Positions 18,280 through 26,723 of a DNA stretch of 57,764 nt are shown piece by piece. Made by a program: the position numbers and the translations under genes. Under the pieces are notes generated by a model. The model searched no databases and was not told the origin of the DNA. It worked only from the letters and a program-made list of their open reading frames with translations. Position 1 is the first letter of the stretch, and every line of letters starts with the position of its first letter. Origin of the DNA: JAYZQT01 sp964412235 (GTDB lineage: Bacteria; Pseudomonadota; Alphaproteobacteria; MPNO01; UBA830); contig CAYPNT010000010.1 of NCBI GenBank assembly GCA_964412235.1, positions 1-57,764 of the forward strand. Reading direction: 5' to 3'.

Positions 18280-18978
18280 ATGAGATACTATCCGATCAGT
18301 ATGTCACTAGGCAGTATAATGGATGCTCAAGCGGAAGATATTGTAGCGAACGATGACCGAGCGCGTCCGGCAACAAAACGCGAGCAGCGCGCCGCAAGCA
18401 TCGAATCCCTTCTCACCGAAGCATTAACCCTTTTCATTACACAGGGATATCACGCCACAACTGTTGAAGAGATTGCTCAAGCCGCAGGACTTACAAAAGG
18501 AGCCGTATATTTTTACTTCAAAAGCAAAGCAAATGTACTTAAAGCGCTCCTCGCCAGAACAGAGGAGTTAACAGTAGAACCCACCCTAGCAGCGATGTCT
18601 ACCGCAGGATCCGACCCAAAGGCCCGACTTAATGCTTTTGTTCGTTCCCAATCAGTAATTGGGGCTGAGAAAACAGAATATATGCTGCTAGCCATCCTAA
18701 TGAGCGCCGAATTTAACGGCTCTGGCCAAGAAATTGAGCGTCGCCTAACAGAGTTAATGGCGCGAATGGAAACTTCGTTACGCGATACAATCGCCACCGG
18801 GCAGAATATGGGTATATTTCGCACAGAAATAGGCGCTAATGAGCTAGCAAGTGTTATCATGGCAACAAACAAGGGCTGTTATGTAGAATGGTATATGCGC
18901 GGAAGAGATTTGAAAGGGCATGACTTTGCCCGCGCATTCCGCGATTTTGTCTTTGACGGCGTAGCAAAAAAATTATGA
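18280..18978 (+). CDS. TetR/AcrR-family transcriptional regulator
   Basis: A one-component repressor-type regulator of up to 232 residues. The helix-turn-helix TTVEEIAQAAGLTKGAVYFY is clear, followed by FKSKANVLKALL; the rest is the variable ligand-binding and dimerisation domain. The start is uncertain among ATGs at 18280, 18301 and 18319, none with a strong ribosome site. An inverted repeat at 18285-18302 falls between the first and last of these, so a start at 18319 with an upstream operator is attractive. It precedes the PaaA-like gene by 68 nt and is the likely regulator of that operon. Confidence 0.9.
   Translation: MRYYPISMSLGSIMDAQAEDIVANDDRARPATKREQRAASIESLLTEALTLFITQGYHATTVEEIAQAAGLTKGAVYFYFKSKANVLKALLARTEELTVEPTLAAMSTAGSDPKARLNAFVRSQSVIGAEKTEYMLLAILMSAEFNGSGQEIERRLTELMARMETSLRDTIATGQNMGIFRTEIGANELASVIMATNKGCYVEWYMRGRDLKGHDFARAFRDFVFDGVAKKL
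18285..18302. promoter_or_regulatory. Candidate operator overlapping the TetR gene start
   Basis: ATACT (18285-18289) and AGTAT (18298-18302) form an inverted repeat with an 8-nt spacer, a spacing suited to a TetR dimer. Arms are only 5 bp, so chance is possible. No second copy was seen upstream of the PaaA-like gene. Confidence 0.3.
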
Positions 18979-19046
18979 GAACCCCTCACTTCATTTTCGA
19001 CAGCATTTAATAGAGAACTTTTAATTCGGAGAAAGGCAACTATCCA

Positions 19047-20000
19047 ATGGCAACGGCAATTAAAGACGTACAAGAAGACCCACGCGAACGCGCATTACAG
19101 CAGCGTGTTGCTGCCGGCCATCAGTTGGAAGACATAGAAGAAATGACGCCGCGTTACAAAGATGTCCTAGTAAATACTATCCACATCGCGGCTGACCTAG
19201 AGGTTGTGACCCTGCCAACATACTCACCGGCCATTAAAACGTCGCCAACACTCGAAGATAAAATTGCGATAGCTGCTGCTTGCCAGGACGAACTCGGACA
19301 CGCCCAAATGATGTATCGCATATTAGAAGATTTTGGTTACGACACTCATCGATTTTTATTCGAGCGTGACCCGGAGGAGTGGCGTACATTTCAGATGTTA
19401 GAATTTCCACATGAGGATTATATCGAATCTGTTGTTTCTATGTGCTACGGTGACCGGGCTGGCTACATAACGACAGTAGATCTCGAAGAAAACTGCTCTT
19501 ACGCGCCATTTGCACGCTCGTTAAGAAAGGTGAATTACGAAGAAACTTTCCACGTCAGCCATGGAGAGCGTTGGACGAGATTTTTTTGGAATCAATCAGA
19601 CAAGAGCCGGCGTCGAGTTCAAGAAACAGTAGACTTTTATTTTCCACTGTGTGCGGCCTGGTTCGGAATGCCCGACAATTTAAAAACGCGTACCGACCAG
19701 CTATCCTACCACATCCGGGGCGCTTCAAATGACGAAATGCGGCAGAAATGGCTCTCTCGGGTTGTTCCATTTTCGGAGAGTGTTGGCATCAAAGTTCCCG
19801 CCCACTACGACAACGACCAGGGTAAATACGTACTAGACTATGAGCCACCAATATACCTGGACGAAGAGAAACGTGAATGGGATTATGATCGTAACATTAC
19901 CTGGAAAGAACAACTTAAGATCTGGAAAAAGGGATCAAAACACAAGGTTCCATCGATTGCCCGTGTAATTTCAGAACAATGGGGTAAGGACCTTTGGTAG
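19047..20000 (+). CDS. PaaA-like diiron oxygenase alpha subunit
   Basis: A 317-residue ferritin-like diiron protein of the PaaA/PaaC family, the catalytic subunit type of phenylacetyl-CoA epoxidase that inserts one oxygen into a CoA-bound aromatic ring. Iron-ligand positions are conserved: Glu52 (ADLEVV), ExxH in DELGHA (Glu82, His85) and ExxH in NYEETFHVSHG (Glu166, His169), the last within SYAPFARSLRKVNYEETFH, which parallels PaaA. Outside these the sequence differs clearly from E. coli PaaA, so the substrate may not be phenylacetyl-CoA. Ribosome site GGAGAAAGG. It opens an operon with PaaB-, PaaC- and split PaaD-like genes. Confidence 0.85.
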   Translation: MATAIKDVQEDPRERALQQRVAAGHQLEDIEEMTPRYKDVLVNTIHIAADLEVVTLPTYSPAIKTSPTLEDKIAIAAACQDELGHAQMMYRILEDFGYDTHRFLFERDPEEWRTFQMLEFPHEDYIESVVSMCYGDRAGYITTVDLEENCSYAPFARSLRKVNYEETFHVSHGERWTRFFWNQSDKSRRRVQETVDFYFPLCAAWFGMPDNLKTRTDQLSYHIRGASNDEMRQKWLSRVVPFSESVGIKVPAHYDNDQGKYVLDYEPPIYLDEEKREWDYDRNITWKEQLKIWKKGSKHKVPSIARVISEQWGKDLW

Positions 20001-20054
20001 ACATTGAACCCAAAGATGTGGAAGCATCTATGACGATCCGACAACTACTTACAA

Positions 20055-20387
20055 ATGCCGAATAAAAAGGCGCCCCCATCCCGCGACACTCTTCTAGAGG
20101 CATTGGAACGAGTTAACGACCCACATGTGCCAGTAAGCCTGCGCCGAATGGGTATGCTGCGTGACGTCGAAATAACGGAAAATGGGATCGTTAAAATACA
20201 GATATGCATTCCGTGTTTAGGTTGCCCTGGTGTCGGGATGCTTCGAGAAAACGTCCGCGCGGCAGCACTCTCAGTACCGGGTGTCGTAGAGGTCGTAATA
20301 GAAGAAGGATGGCACCTCCCCTGGTCACGCGACATGATAGAACCTGAGGTGCAGGACATGATGCGTGCCAATGGTATTCAAGTATAA
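20055..20387 (+). CDS. MIP18/DUF59 metal-sulfur cluster factor, N-terminal PaaD half
   Basis: A 110-residue protein of the MIP18 (DUF59) iron-sulfur assembly family. It aligns by eye with the N-terminal domain of PaaD, the factor required for maturation of the phenylacetyl-CoA epoxidase system: NDPHVPVSLRRMGMLRDVEI (21-40), a Cys-rich CIPCLGCPG (51-59) and the tail EGWHLPWSRDMIEPEVQDMM (84-103), equivalent to the region just before the PaaD zinc ribbon. It stops there. The missing ribbon is encoded separately at 21460-21726. It sits between the PaaA- and PaaB-like genes rather than after PaaC. Confidence 0.85.
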   Translation: MPNKKAPPSRDTLLEALERVNDPHVPVSLRRMGMLRDVEITENGIVKIQICIPCLGCPGVGMLRENVRAAALSVPGVVEVVIEEGWHLPWSRDMIEPEVQDMMRANGIQV

Positions 20388-20402
20388 ATAGGATAGTCCA
20401 CT

Positions 20403-20675
20403 ATGACGACAAAAATTAAATCTAGAAAAAAAATTGACCAGAAAAGGGAACGCGGCGGCAAAGAGCCTAAATATTACGAAGTATTTGCTCGCAAAGACTC
20501 AAACTCCGACCTTTCCCATGTGGGATCTGTAGAGGCGCCAAACGACGAGCTCGCCCAGGTTCGTGCCTGGTACATATATGATCAACATCAATGGCGAGAA
20601 ATGTGTGTCGTACCATTAGAGGCAATCATCACGGTTACCGAAGAAGGCAAATCCGCCAAGATTAAGATGGGCTAA
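20403..20675 (+). CDS. PaaB-like small subunit of the diiron oxygenase
   Basis: A 90-residue protein resembling PaaB, the small subunit that bridges PaaA/PaaC units in the epoxidase. The diagnostic part is KYYEVFARKDSNSDLSHVGS (about 23-42), then a helix with APNDELAQVRAW and the strand CVVPLEAIITV. The N-terminus is rich in Lys/Arg. It follows the DUF59 gene by 15 nt and precedes the PaaC-like gene by 24 nt, so expression as one operon is very likely. Confidence 0.82.
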   Translation: MTTKIKSRKKIDQKRERGGKEPKYYEVFARKDSNSDLSHVGSVEAPNDELAQVRAWYIYDQHQWREMCVVPLEAIITVTEEGKSAKIKMG

Positions 20676-20699
20676 TTTACAAGAGAAAAGGGATTTAAG

Positions 20700-21479
20700 A
20701 TGGTCTACACTCCTGGAGCGCCGGGTACAGCGTTAGACGAACAGTTCAAAAACGACCTTTTAGCCGTGGCCGATACAAAACTGGTTTTAGGAAACTGGTA
20801 TGCCGAGTGCGTTATGAATGGCCGCTCACTGCCTGATTTTGCAGCAATCCTTGGTATGTGTACCGCAAATTATGGGCATACCCGAGCTATATACCAATAT
20901 TTAGCGGCACACGGGCACGATTATGCATATTTAGAGCGGGGCCGTGGACCAGAGGATATACATTCTTCCAATCTTCTTGATGAAGCTCCTTCCGGGTGGG
21001 AAGATTTCATAGTTTCAACGTGGTTAGCTGAATTAGCCACCTGGATGTTAATTTCTGGATATCTCAATCATGAAGATAGAGCGGTCGGAGGTCTTACAAA
21101 GAAGATTGGCGAAGAAACATACTTCCACCTAAAGTATGCAAATGGTTGGCTCCAAATAATTGGTGAAGGAAAGAAACAAACGCAACTTTTTCAACTATCC
21201 TATGCCAAACGCTTTCCATTAGCGCTTCAGTGGTTTGGCCCAGTGCGCAGTAAAGATCAAGTGTACGAACTTGGTATCCGTGATGTACCCCTCAAAAAGC
21301 TTAGAGATGCTTTTAAAAAAGAAGTTGCAGATGCAAAAAAACCTTTGGGTGTCACTCTCAGCCAACCAAAACCCATAAAGTTCGCAAATGATTGGCGTTC
21401 AGATGCCCGACGGTTGGGACCAATACCTGCTGGTTTATTTGAGGTGGTTCGTTTCAAGGATGCTGAACTTGCCCACTGA
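20700..21479 (+). CDS. PaaC-like structural subunit of the diiron oxygenase
   Basis: A 259-residue ferritin-like protein of the PaaA/PaaC family. In the known epoxidase PaaC partners PaaA as a non-catalytic four-helix bundle. Points of similarity are DTKLVLGNWYAE (25-36), CTANYGHTRAIYQYLA, a segment SSNLLDEAPSGWEDFIVSTW and the helix GEETYFHLKYANGWLQIIGEG (about 139-159), which matches the EARYHLRFSRGWLE region of PaaC. Ligand-type residues are fewer than in the PaaA-like protein, as expected for PaaC. Its 3' end overlaps the zinc-ribbon gene by 20 nt. Confidence 0.82.
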   Translation: MVYTPGAPGTALDEQFKNDLLAVADTKLVLGNWYAECVMNGRSLPDFAAILGMCTANYGHTRAIYQYLAAHGHDYAYLERGRGPEDIHSSNLLDEAPSGWEDFIVSTWLAELATWMLISGYLNHEDRAVGGLTKKIGEETYFHLKYANGWLQIIGEGKKQTQLFQLSYAKRFPLALQWFGPVRSKDQVYELGIRDVPLKKLRDAFKKEVADAKKPLGVTLSQPKPIKFANDWRSDARRLGPIPAGLFEVVRFKDAELAH

Positions 21480-21726
21480 CTCGCCTATACCACGTATAGG
21501 TCGCGATTCGGGTGGGTATGCTTCCCGTCACCGGGATCTTCATACTGCTGACCCAGACTTTAAAGGGGTAATATGTCCGGAATGTGATAGCGATACGTTA
21601 GAAGTGATTTCGCTTTTCGGTGGGGCAACTTCAGAAATAATGTTCCGCTGTAATGAATGTGATACCAGCTTCAACTGGATCAAATGGCGTGGAAAACTGC
21701 CCCCGACGCCTTCGATTAAAGAATAA
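21460..21726 (+). CDS. Stand-alone zinc ribbon equal to the PaaD C-terminal domain
   Basis: An 88-residue protein whose second half matches the C-terminal ribbon of PaaD: CPECDSDTLEVISLFGGATS (39-58) and FRCNECDTSFNWIKW, with four metal Cys at 39, 42, 64 and 67. In known PaaD this ribbon is fused to a DUF59 domain; here that domain is a separate gene at 20055-20387. The ATG at 21460 lies inside the PaaC-like gene and has AAGG just upstream and GAGG further back; the frame also stays open to an ATG at 21388. Together the two genes would rebuild a two-chain PaaD. Confidence 0.78.
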   Translation: MLNLPTDSPIPRIGRDSGGYASRHRDLHTADPDFKGVICPECDSDTLEVISLFGGATSEIMFRCNECDTSFNWIKWRGKLPPTPSIKE

Positions 21727-21739
21727 ACGGGCGCATTTA

Positions 21740-22501
21740 ATGACTAAACACCCTGTCTCGCCCCTTGAACCCGCGGCGGTAACCTCGGAACGCAAACGTT
21801 CGGAGATGACAGACCCTGGGATTCCCCGGCCGAACCTACACGCGGAGGACGCCTTGCTTTCACGGCGTTCGATAAGAGCATTTAAGAAAAAAGCCGTTCC
21901 AAAAGATTTAATTCGGCGCATTCTAGAATGTGCTCGATGGGCTCCGTCTGGCTCCAATATCCAACCTTGGAAAGTGCACGTACTGAATGGTGACGCCCAA
22001 CGACGATATACCGAAGCATTGTTAGCAGCAGAACAAAACAACGAACCAAGCGCTATGGAATTTCACTACTACGCACCCGAGTGGAGAGAGCCTTTTTTGA
22101 CGCGCCGCCGTTCCTGTGGGTTTGGACTGTATAAGGCGATGAATATAAAAAGAGAAGACACCGCACGACGCCACGACGCGTATATAAACAATTATAAATT
22201 TTTCGGGGCTCCGACTGGATTCCTTTTTTGGATACCTGCCGATTTAGAGCACGGGTCTTGGCTAGACTATGGAACATTCATCCAATCAATATCTATTGCG
22301 GCACGCGGTTGGGGTCTATGGACAATCGCTCAGGGAGCTCTCGGTGAATATCCCCATGTGGCCCATAAAATGTTCAGCATCGACGGTGATTATAAGTTAG
22401 TCGGCGGGATGAGCATTGGATGGCCAGATGAAAATGCCGCCGTAAATAATTTTCAACCTGAACGACTGAGCGTAGATGAATTCACCACATGGCTAGATTG
22501 A
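21740..22501 (+). CDS. Nitroreductase-family flavoprotein
   Basis: An FMN-dependent oxidoreductase of the nitroreductase fold, 253 residues from the ATG at 21740 (an ATG at 21806 would give a shorter, also plausible protein). The FMN-binding SRRSIRAFKKKAVPKDLIRR-type start, ARWAPSGSNIQPWKVHV, and the C-terminal GGMSIGWPDENAAVN are typical. It is 13 nt after the zinc-ribbon gene and 7 nt before the crotonase gene, so it is within the same operon. Members reduce nitro groups, quinones or enoates; it could also reduce a pathway intermediate or supply electrons, but that is only a guess. Confidence 0.87.
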   Translation: MTKHPVSPLEPAAVTSERKRSEMTDPGIPRPNLHAEDALLSRRSIRAFKKKAVPKDLIRRILECARWAPSGSNIQPWKVHVLNGDAQRRYTEALLAAEQNNEPSAMEFHYYAPEWREPFLTRRRSCGFGLYKAMNIKREDTARRHDAYINNYKFFGAPTGFLFWIPADLEHGSWLDYGTFIQSISIAARGWGLWTIAQGALGEYPHVAHKMFSIDGDYKLVGGMSIGWPDENAAVNNFQPERLSVDEFTTWLD

Positions 22502-22508
22502 AGAAATA

Positions 22509-23303
22509 ATGGATTACAGCAAATACAAGAGCCTTCTATTTGAGAAAAATAACAAAATACTTACGGTTACGTTAAACCGTCCAGAAAAGTTAAATGCCAT
22601 CGATGGAACGATGCACGAAGAACTTTCCCGTGTCTTTGAAGATATAAACAGAGATCGGTCTGTAGATATCGTCGTACTAACGGGTGCCGGGCGGGCGTTT
22701 TGCGCGGGCGGCGATGCCGATTGGTTGCAGGATTTAATAGATAATCCATGGGGTTGGGAAACATTGTCTGAAGAGGGCAAAAGGTCAATGCTTAGTATCC
22801 TGGATTGCCGACAACCTATTATTGCTAAGATCAACGGAGCCGCGGCAGGTCTAGGAGCAACCCTTGCACTATACTGTGACATCATAATGGCCGCAGATAC
22901 CGCACGAATTGGAGATCCCCATGTAAAAGTGGGTCTGACCGCAGGCGATGGAGGTTCGGGTATATGGCCCTATCTAATAGGCTTCGCTCGAGCTAGAGAG
23001 TTTTTATACACCGGCGAAATGTTGACCGCAGATCGCGCCGCAGACATGGGTCTAATAAATAGATGTGTACCAGCCGATGATCTCGATAATATCGTAGACG
23101 AATTTGCAAAAAATCTTGCAGATGGGGCTATTCGGGCGATTCAATGGACAAAACAAGCGGTTAACGCGCCTTTAAAACAACTTGTCTCCACAAATCTGGA
23201 TTATTCTCTGTCACTAGAAGCCAAATCAAATATTACTGCTGACCACCAGGAGGGCATTAATGCACTTCGCGAAAAGCGTCGACCAGTCTTCAGAGGTGAG
23301 TAG
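22509..23303 (+). CDS. Enoyl-CoA hydratase/isomerase family protein, atypical active site
   Basis: A 264-residue crotonase-fold enzyme acting on a CoA thioester. The fold motifs LNRPEKLNAID (22-32), the oxyanion-hole AFCAGGD (63-69) and INGAAAGLGATLAL (108-121) are normal. At the usual first catalytic Glu position (Glu144 of rat hydratase) it has His138, in IGDPHVKVGLTAGDGGSG, while the second Glu is kept (Glu164 in AREFLYTGE). This DPHV..GL.AGDGG form is known from a subgroup with unclear reactions. In this operon it probably acts after ring oxygenation. The next gene starts 48 nt on. Confidence 0.88.
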   Translation: MDYSKYKSLLFEKNNKILTVTLNRPEKLNAIDGTMHEELSRVFEDINRDRSVDIVVLTGAGRAFCAGGDADWLQDLIDNPWGWETLSEEGKRSMLSILDCRQPIIAKINGAAAGLGATLALYCDIIMAADTARIGDPHVKVGLTAGDGGSGIWPYLIGFARAREFLYTGEMLTADRAADMGLINRCVPADDLDNIVDEFAKNLADGAIRAIQWTKQAVNAPLKQLVSTNLDYSLSLEAKSNITADHQEGINALREKRRPVFRGE

Positions 23304-23351
23304 AGGCAACACGCTCGAGACTGGTAAACAAAATATTTTGCAATACTCACA

Positions 23352-24215
23352 ATGAAAAAATTCGATAGGACCACTTTATCGGAAGCGGAAATGGAATGGC
23401 ATTTCAACCCGCGCGTAACTTTTCCCAACCACACGGAATACATGAGAACTCGAGCAGAAACGAATGCGCGTGTCTTGGAAAAATTGGAGCGATTACCCGA
23501 CTTTCGATACGGGCCAAACCCTAACGAAACCCTTGATATCTACCCAAGCAAGGGTGGATTGTCGCCCGTTCTTGTATACATCCACGGCGGATATTGGCGT
23601 GCGGGATACAAAGAGGATTGGGCATTTGTCGCGGAACCCCTGGTAGAATTTGGGGCTACTGTGGTCGTATTAAACTACGACCTCTGTCCAGCGGTAAGCC
23701 TAGACGAACTCGTATCGGAAATACGAAGGGCAATCATTTGGATTTATCAAAATATTAAGCAATACGGGGGCGACCCGGATAAAATGTACATTTCTGGAAG
23801 CTCAGCAGGAGGCCACCTGTGCGCGATGATGGTCGCACAAAACTGGTCCAAACACGGAGCGCCGCTCGACCTGCTTAAAGGAGCAACCCTTATCACCGGA
23901 ATTTACGATATTCACCCAGTGATGGATATTAGTGTTAACGCTGATATCAAACTGGATAAATATTCAGCGCAAAGAAATAGCCCGATGTTTCTACCTCCCC
24001 TAATTACGGGCCCCATCCTCGCGGTCGTAGGCGGAAAGGAATCGGAGGGGTGGAAACAACAAACCCACGATTACGTATCTATGTGCCGACAAAATGAGAT
24101 CACATGCAATTTCTTAGAATTGCCCAATGAAGATCATTTCTCGTTAGGTTCTATTTTAGGGGATCGTGATAGTCCCCTCGTCCAAACAACGCTTCGACAG
24201 ATGGGCCTAATATAG
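23352..24215 (+). CDS. Alpha/beta hydrolase, arylformamidase/esterase-like
   Basis: A 287-residue alpha/beta hydrolase of the HSL/kynurenine-formamidase-like group. HGGYW (residues about 74-78) is the oxyanion-hole motif, the nucleophile Ser is in SGSSAGGHL (about 150-158), and the likely acid and His lie in the C-terminal VVGGKESEGW and NEDHFSLG. It is the last plus-strand gene of the cluster, facing the minus-strand arm with 11 nt between. It may open a lactone, ester or amide formed in the pathway. Confidence 0.85.
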   Translation: MKKFDRTTLSEAEMEWHFNPRVTFPNHTEYMRTRAETNARVLEKLERLPDFRYGPNPNETLDIYPSKGGLSPVLVYIHGGYWRAGYKEDWAFVAEPLVEFGATVVVLNYDLCPAVSLDELVSEIRRAIIWIYQNIKQYGGDPDKMYISGSSAGGHLCAMMVAQNWSKHGAPLDLLKGATLITGIYDIHPVMDISVNADIKLDKYSAQRNSPMFLPPLITGPILAVVGGKESEGWKQQTHDYVSMCRQNEITCNFLELPNEDHFSLGSILGDRDSPLVQTTLRQMGLI

Positions 24216-24226
24216 TTGATGGTGTT

Positions 24227-25156
24227 CTAAACGATACGTGCTTCAAAACGGAGAAAACAAGCAGCCCGGTCATCTGCTGCACCATCGATAACCGTGTGAA
24301 AGCTACCCAAGGCGACCAGTTGAGCTTCGTTCCGGTACAGAGCACATCGCAACTCATAATGCTCCCCGACGAGACCCGGGCGCCGGAATATTACGCGAGA
24401 GCCAGTCGCCACTATTCGTTCGAGAGGCAAACCAGCATCTCCAGCTAACGCGCCCATCCTATTTTCCATCGCATATAAATATTCACGTGCATGCACGTGA
24501 AGAAAAACATCCGAGTTTGCCATCGACCAAACACCCCGCACATGCTTTGGACCTTGCGCGTCAACAGAATTGTAATTTTCGGACAAATGGCTGAGCGTCT
24601 TTATGGTGGGAAATTCTCCTTCAAAGGACTTTAAGGTTAAAAACTTAAGATTGTCTGGAACCTTAGTTACCAATCTATCGCCCCGAGGTTGCTTGGGGCG
24701 TGTCAACATGTGGATAACCCTACTCCTGCCAGCGATTGCTAAATTCCCAAGAGGTGGTTCAAACCCAACAGCAGAAGCGGGCCCCGTCACGACACGACTC
24801 CGAAGCGTACCACGAGTTTCAACCACTATACGCTCGTTTGCACCACCCGCACCCTTTACGCCAACGTTTCGCAAAGCCACCCGCAATTCTGTTTTTAACG
24901 CCTCATCGTATCCATACTCACGTGGGTAAGCGTTAAACTCCTGATAGTACTGGCCGGGAGCAATTCCGTCCTTAATACCCATATCCTGGTAGCAGAGCCA
25001 GTCTTGCATATCCTCAAAAACGGGGCGCAGGCCCGGCCCAATGAACATTCTAATCTTGAGATTTCGACTTTGGTCAATATCACCAACGTCTACCCGGTGA
25101 TGTCCCCGCCGCACCAACTCACCCTGTTCAACAGTTATTTTTGCTGGTTTGTTCAT
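24227..25156 (-). CDS. Uncharacterised protein, possible double-hotdog thioesterase
   Basis: I do not recognise a named family for this 309-residue protein. The C-terminal third (about 215-309) looks like a hotdog domain: NSDVFLHVHAREYLYAMEN with His residues in the position of the hotdog helix, then RVIFRRPGLVGEHYELRCAL and VALGSFHTVIDG strands. The N-terminal part has a similar scale and may be a second hotdog. There is no signal peptide. It follows the acyl-CoA ligase by 19 nt on the same strand, so a role on a CoA ester (thioesterase or dehydratase-like) is inferred. Confidence 0.55.
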   Translation of the reverse strand: MNKPAKITVEQGELVRRGHHRVDVGDIDQSRNLKIRMFIGPGLRPVFEDMQDWLCYQDMGIKDGIAPGQYYQEFNAYPREYGYDEALKTELRVALRNVGVKGAGGANERIVVETRGTLRSRVVTGPASAVGFEPPLGNLAIAGRSRVIHMLTRPKQPRGDRLVTKVPDNLKFLTLKSFEGEFPTIKTLSHLSENYNSVDAQGPKHVRGVWSMANSDVFLHVHAREYLYAMENRMGALAGDAGLPLERIVATGSRVIFRRPGLVGEHYELRCALYRNEAQLVALGSFHTVIDGAADDRAACFLRFEARIV

Positions 25157-25175
25157 GTCTAACTTTATAGGTAAC

Positions 25176-26708
25176 TTATGAATCTAAACGGTTGGTCTCG
25201 GCCATTTCTCGTAAAGCACTGCGATCTACCTTTTTCGCAGGAGTGAGCGGCAACTCATCCATAATCGAAATGATCCGTGGATGCATGTATGGAGCACCGT
25301 TTTCAAAGAAATACGACTTGAGCTGTTCTGGCGTAGTATTTCCTGCAAGACGCTCTACGACAAACGCAACCGGAACCTCCCCCTTAACTGGATCAGAACG
25401 AGGCACCACGGCAGCATCAGCGATATTTTCATGCTCCATTAATATATTTTCAACTTCCTTTGGATAAAAAACTTCTCCGGCACAAGCAATACGATCGTCT
25501 TCACGTCCAATTATTTCGATATACCCTTGCTCATCCGCCGTTGCGACATCATTTGTCCGTAACCACCCACCCGGCAACAACCGCTGCGCCGTAATTTCAG
25601 GAAGGTTATGATAACCAATTAGATTTCCAGGGCTACGAACCAATAACTCTCCTTTTTCGCCCTGAGAAACATCTACCATCGGGCTTTTCGGATCTACTAT
25701 TCTAAGTTCGACATCGGGATAGGGTAATCCTGTAGTGCCCTGCTTAATAATTCCCCATCTCGGAGTATTGCATACAAACCCGCACTCGGTGAGACCATAC
25801 GCCTCTAACATCGGTGCCATTCGGGTAGAAAACTCGGAGAGCAACTCCTCCGGAACCTCTGAGGACCCGCATATGACGAAACTCAAGGAAGAACAGTCAT
25901 TCGTTTCAAGGGCATCGTCCTCCATTAACATCAGCTTATACATCGCCGGCACGCCAGTGGTATAGGTACAGCGTTCCTTTGCGATAGTTTCGATCATCTG
26001 CACCGGATCGACATCATGAAGGATTACTGTCGAACCTCCACACTCAAGCATAGAAAACAAACCCGCAAACATCCCATTTGCATGAAACATTGGGACGGCT
26101 AGAAGACAACGTTCCTCGGGCCCAAAAAGAAGTGCTCTCCGTAGATTTCGCGTGGACCAATCCATTGCGGCGTGCGACAAGAGGACGCCTTTTGGCATTC
26201 CCGTTGAACCAGATGTGTAGGATATTGCTGCTATTGCCTCAGACGATACATTCGCGGCAACACGGGCATCTGACTGCTCAGCAAGCCATTCATCGTATGC
26301 GGCAACTCCGTCAGCGACTGCGTCCATCAGAAAGACGTGCTCTATATTCGGTAAGTTTTTACCGAGCGATGGAACCTCATCTGTAAAATCTGCCGATGCG
26401 AATAAAACCTTCGCGTTACAATCCGACAAAATGTGGCTCAACGTATTGTAATGAGCCCGCGTGGTTGCGGGAGTAACTGACGCGCCAGCCCGCAAGGCGC
26501 CTAACATAGTTTCGACGAACCGGTGGTCGTTCTTTACAAGTACGGCAACATGGTCACCAACGCCGACACCGAGTTGTCTTAAACCATTGGCTACTCGATT
26601 AACTCGAGACTCCAAAACAGCATAGGTGATACGATTTGGGCCATAGATTAGAGCCTCTTTGTCGGGCCAAACCTTGACAGCATTATCGATGATACAGCCG
26701 AAATTCAA
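25176..26708 (-). CDS. AMP-binding acyl-CoA ligase
   Basis: A 510-residue ANL-family ligase that should activate the pathway acid as its CoA thioester. Landmarks: SYTSGSTGMPKGVLLSH (about 167-183), YGLTECGFVC, LRTNDVATADEQGYIEIIGR with the following EDDRI hinge, and a C-terminal TPAKKVDRSAL with the catalytic Lys. It begins with TTG, supported by AGGAG 9 nt upstream. It resembles medium/long-chain or coumarate-type ligases rather than phenylacetate-CoA ligase PaaK. It lies between the hotdog-like and VOC genes in the minus-strand arm. Confidence 0.9.
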   Translation of the reverse strand: MNFGCIIDNAVKVWPDKEALIYGPNRITYAVLESRVNRVANGLRQLGVGVGDHVAVLVKNDHRFVETMLGALRAGASVTPATTRAHYNTLSHILSDCNAKVLFASADFTDEVPSLGKNLPNIEHVFLMDAVADGVAAYDEWLAEQSDARVAANVSSEAIAAISYTSGSTGMPKGVLLSHAAMDWSTRNLRRALLFGPEERCLLAVPMFHANGMFAGLFSMLECGGSTVILHDVDPVQMIETIAKERCTYTTGVPAMYKLMLMEDDALETNDCSSLSFVICGSSEVPEELLSEFSTRMAPMLEAYGLTECGFVCNTPRWGIIKQGTTGLPYPDVELRIVDPKSPMVDVSQGEKGELLVRSPGNLIGYHNLPEITAQRLLPGGWLRTNDVATADEQGYIEIIGREDDRIACAGEVFYPKEVENILMEHENIADAAVVPRSDPVKGEVPVAFVVERLAGNTTPEQLKSYFFENGAPYMHPRIISIMDELPLTPAKKVDRSALREMAETNRLDS

Positions 26709-26723
26709 CGACTAAACTCCTGT

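Noticed and set aside
18979..19046. Second copy of the TetR repeat before the PaaA-like gene
   Set aside because: No ATACT-N8-AGTAT-like element was found there.
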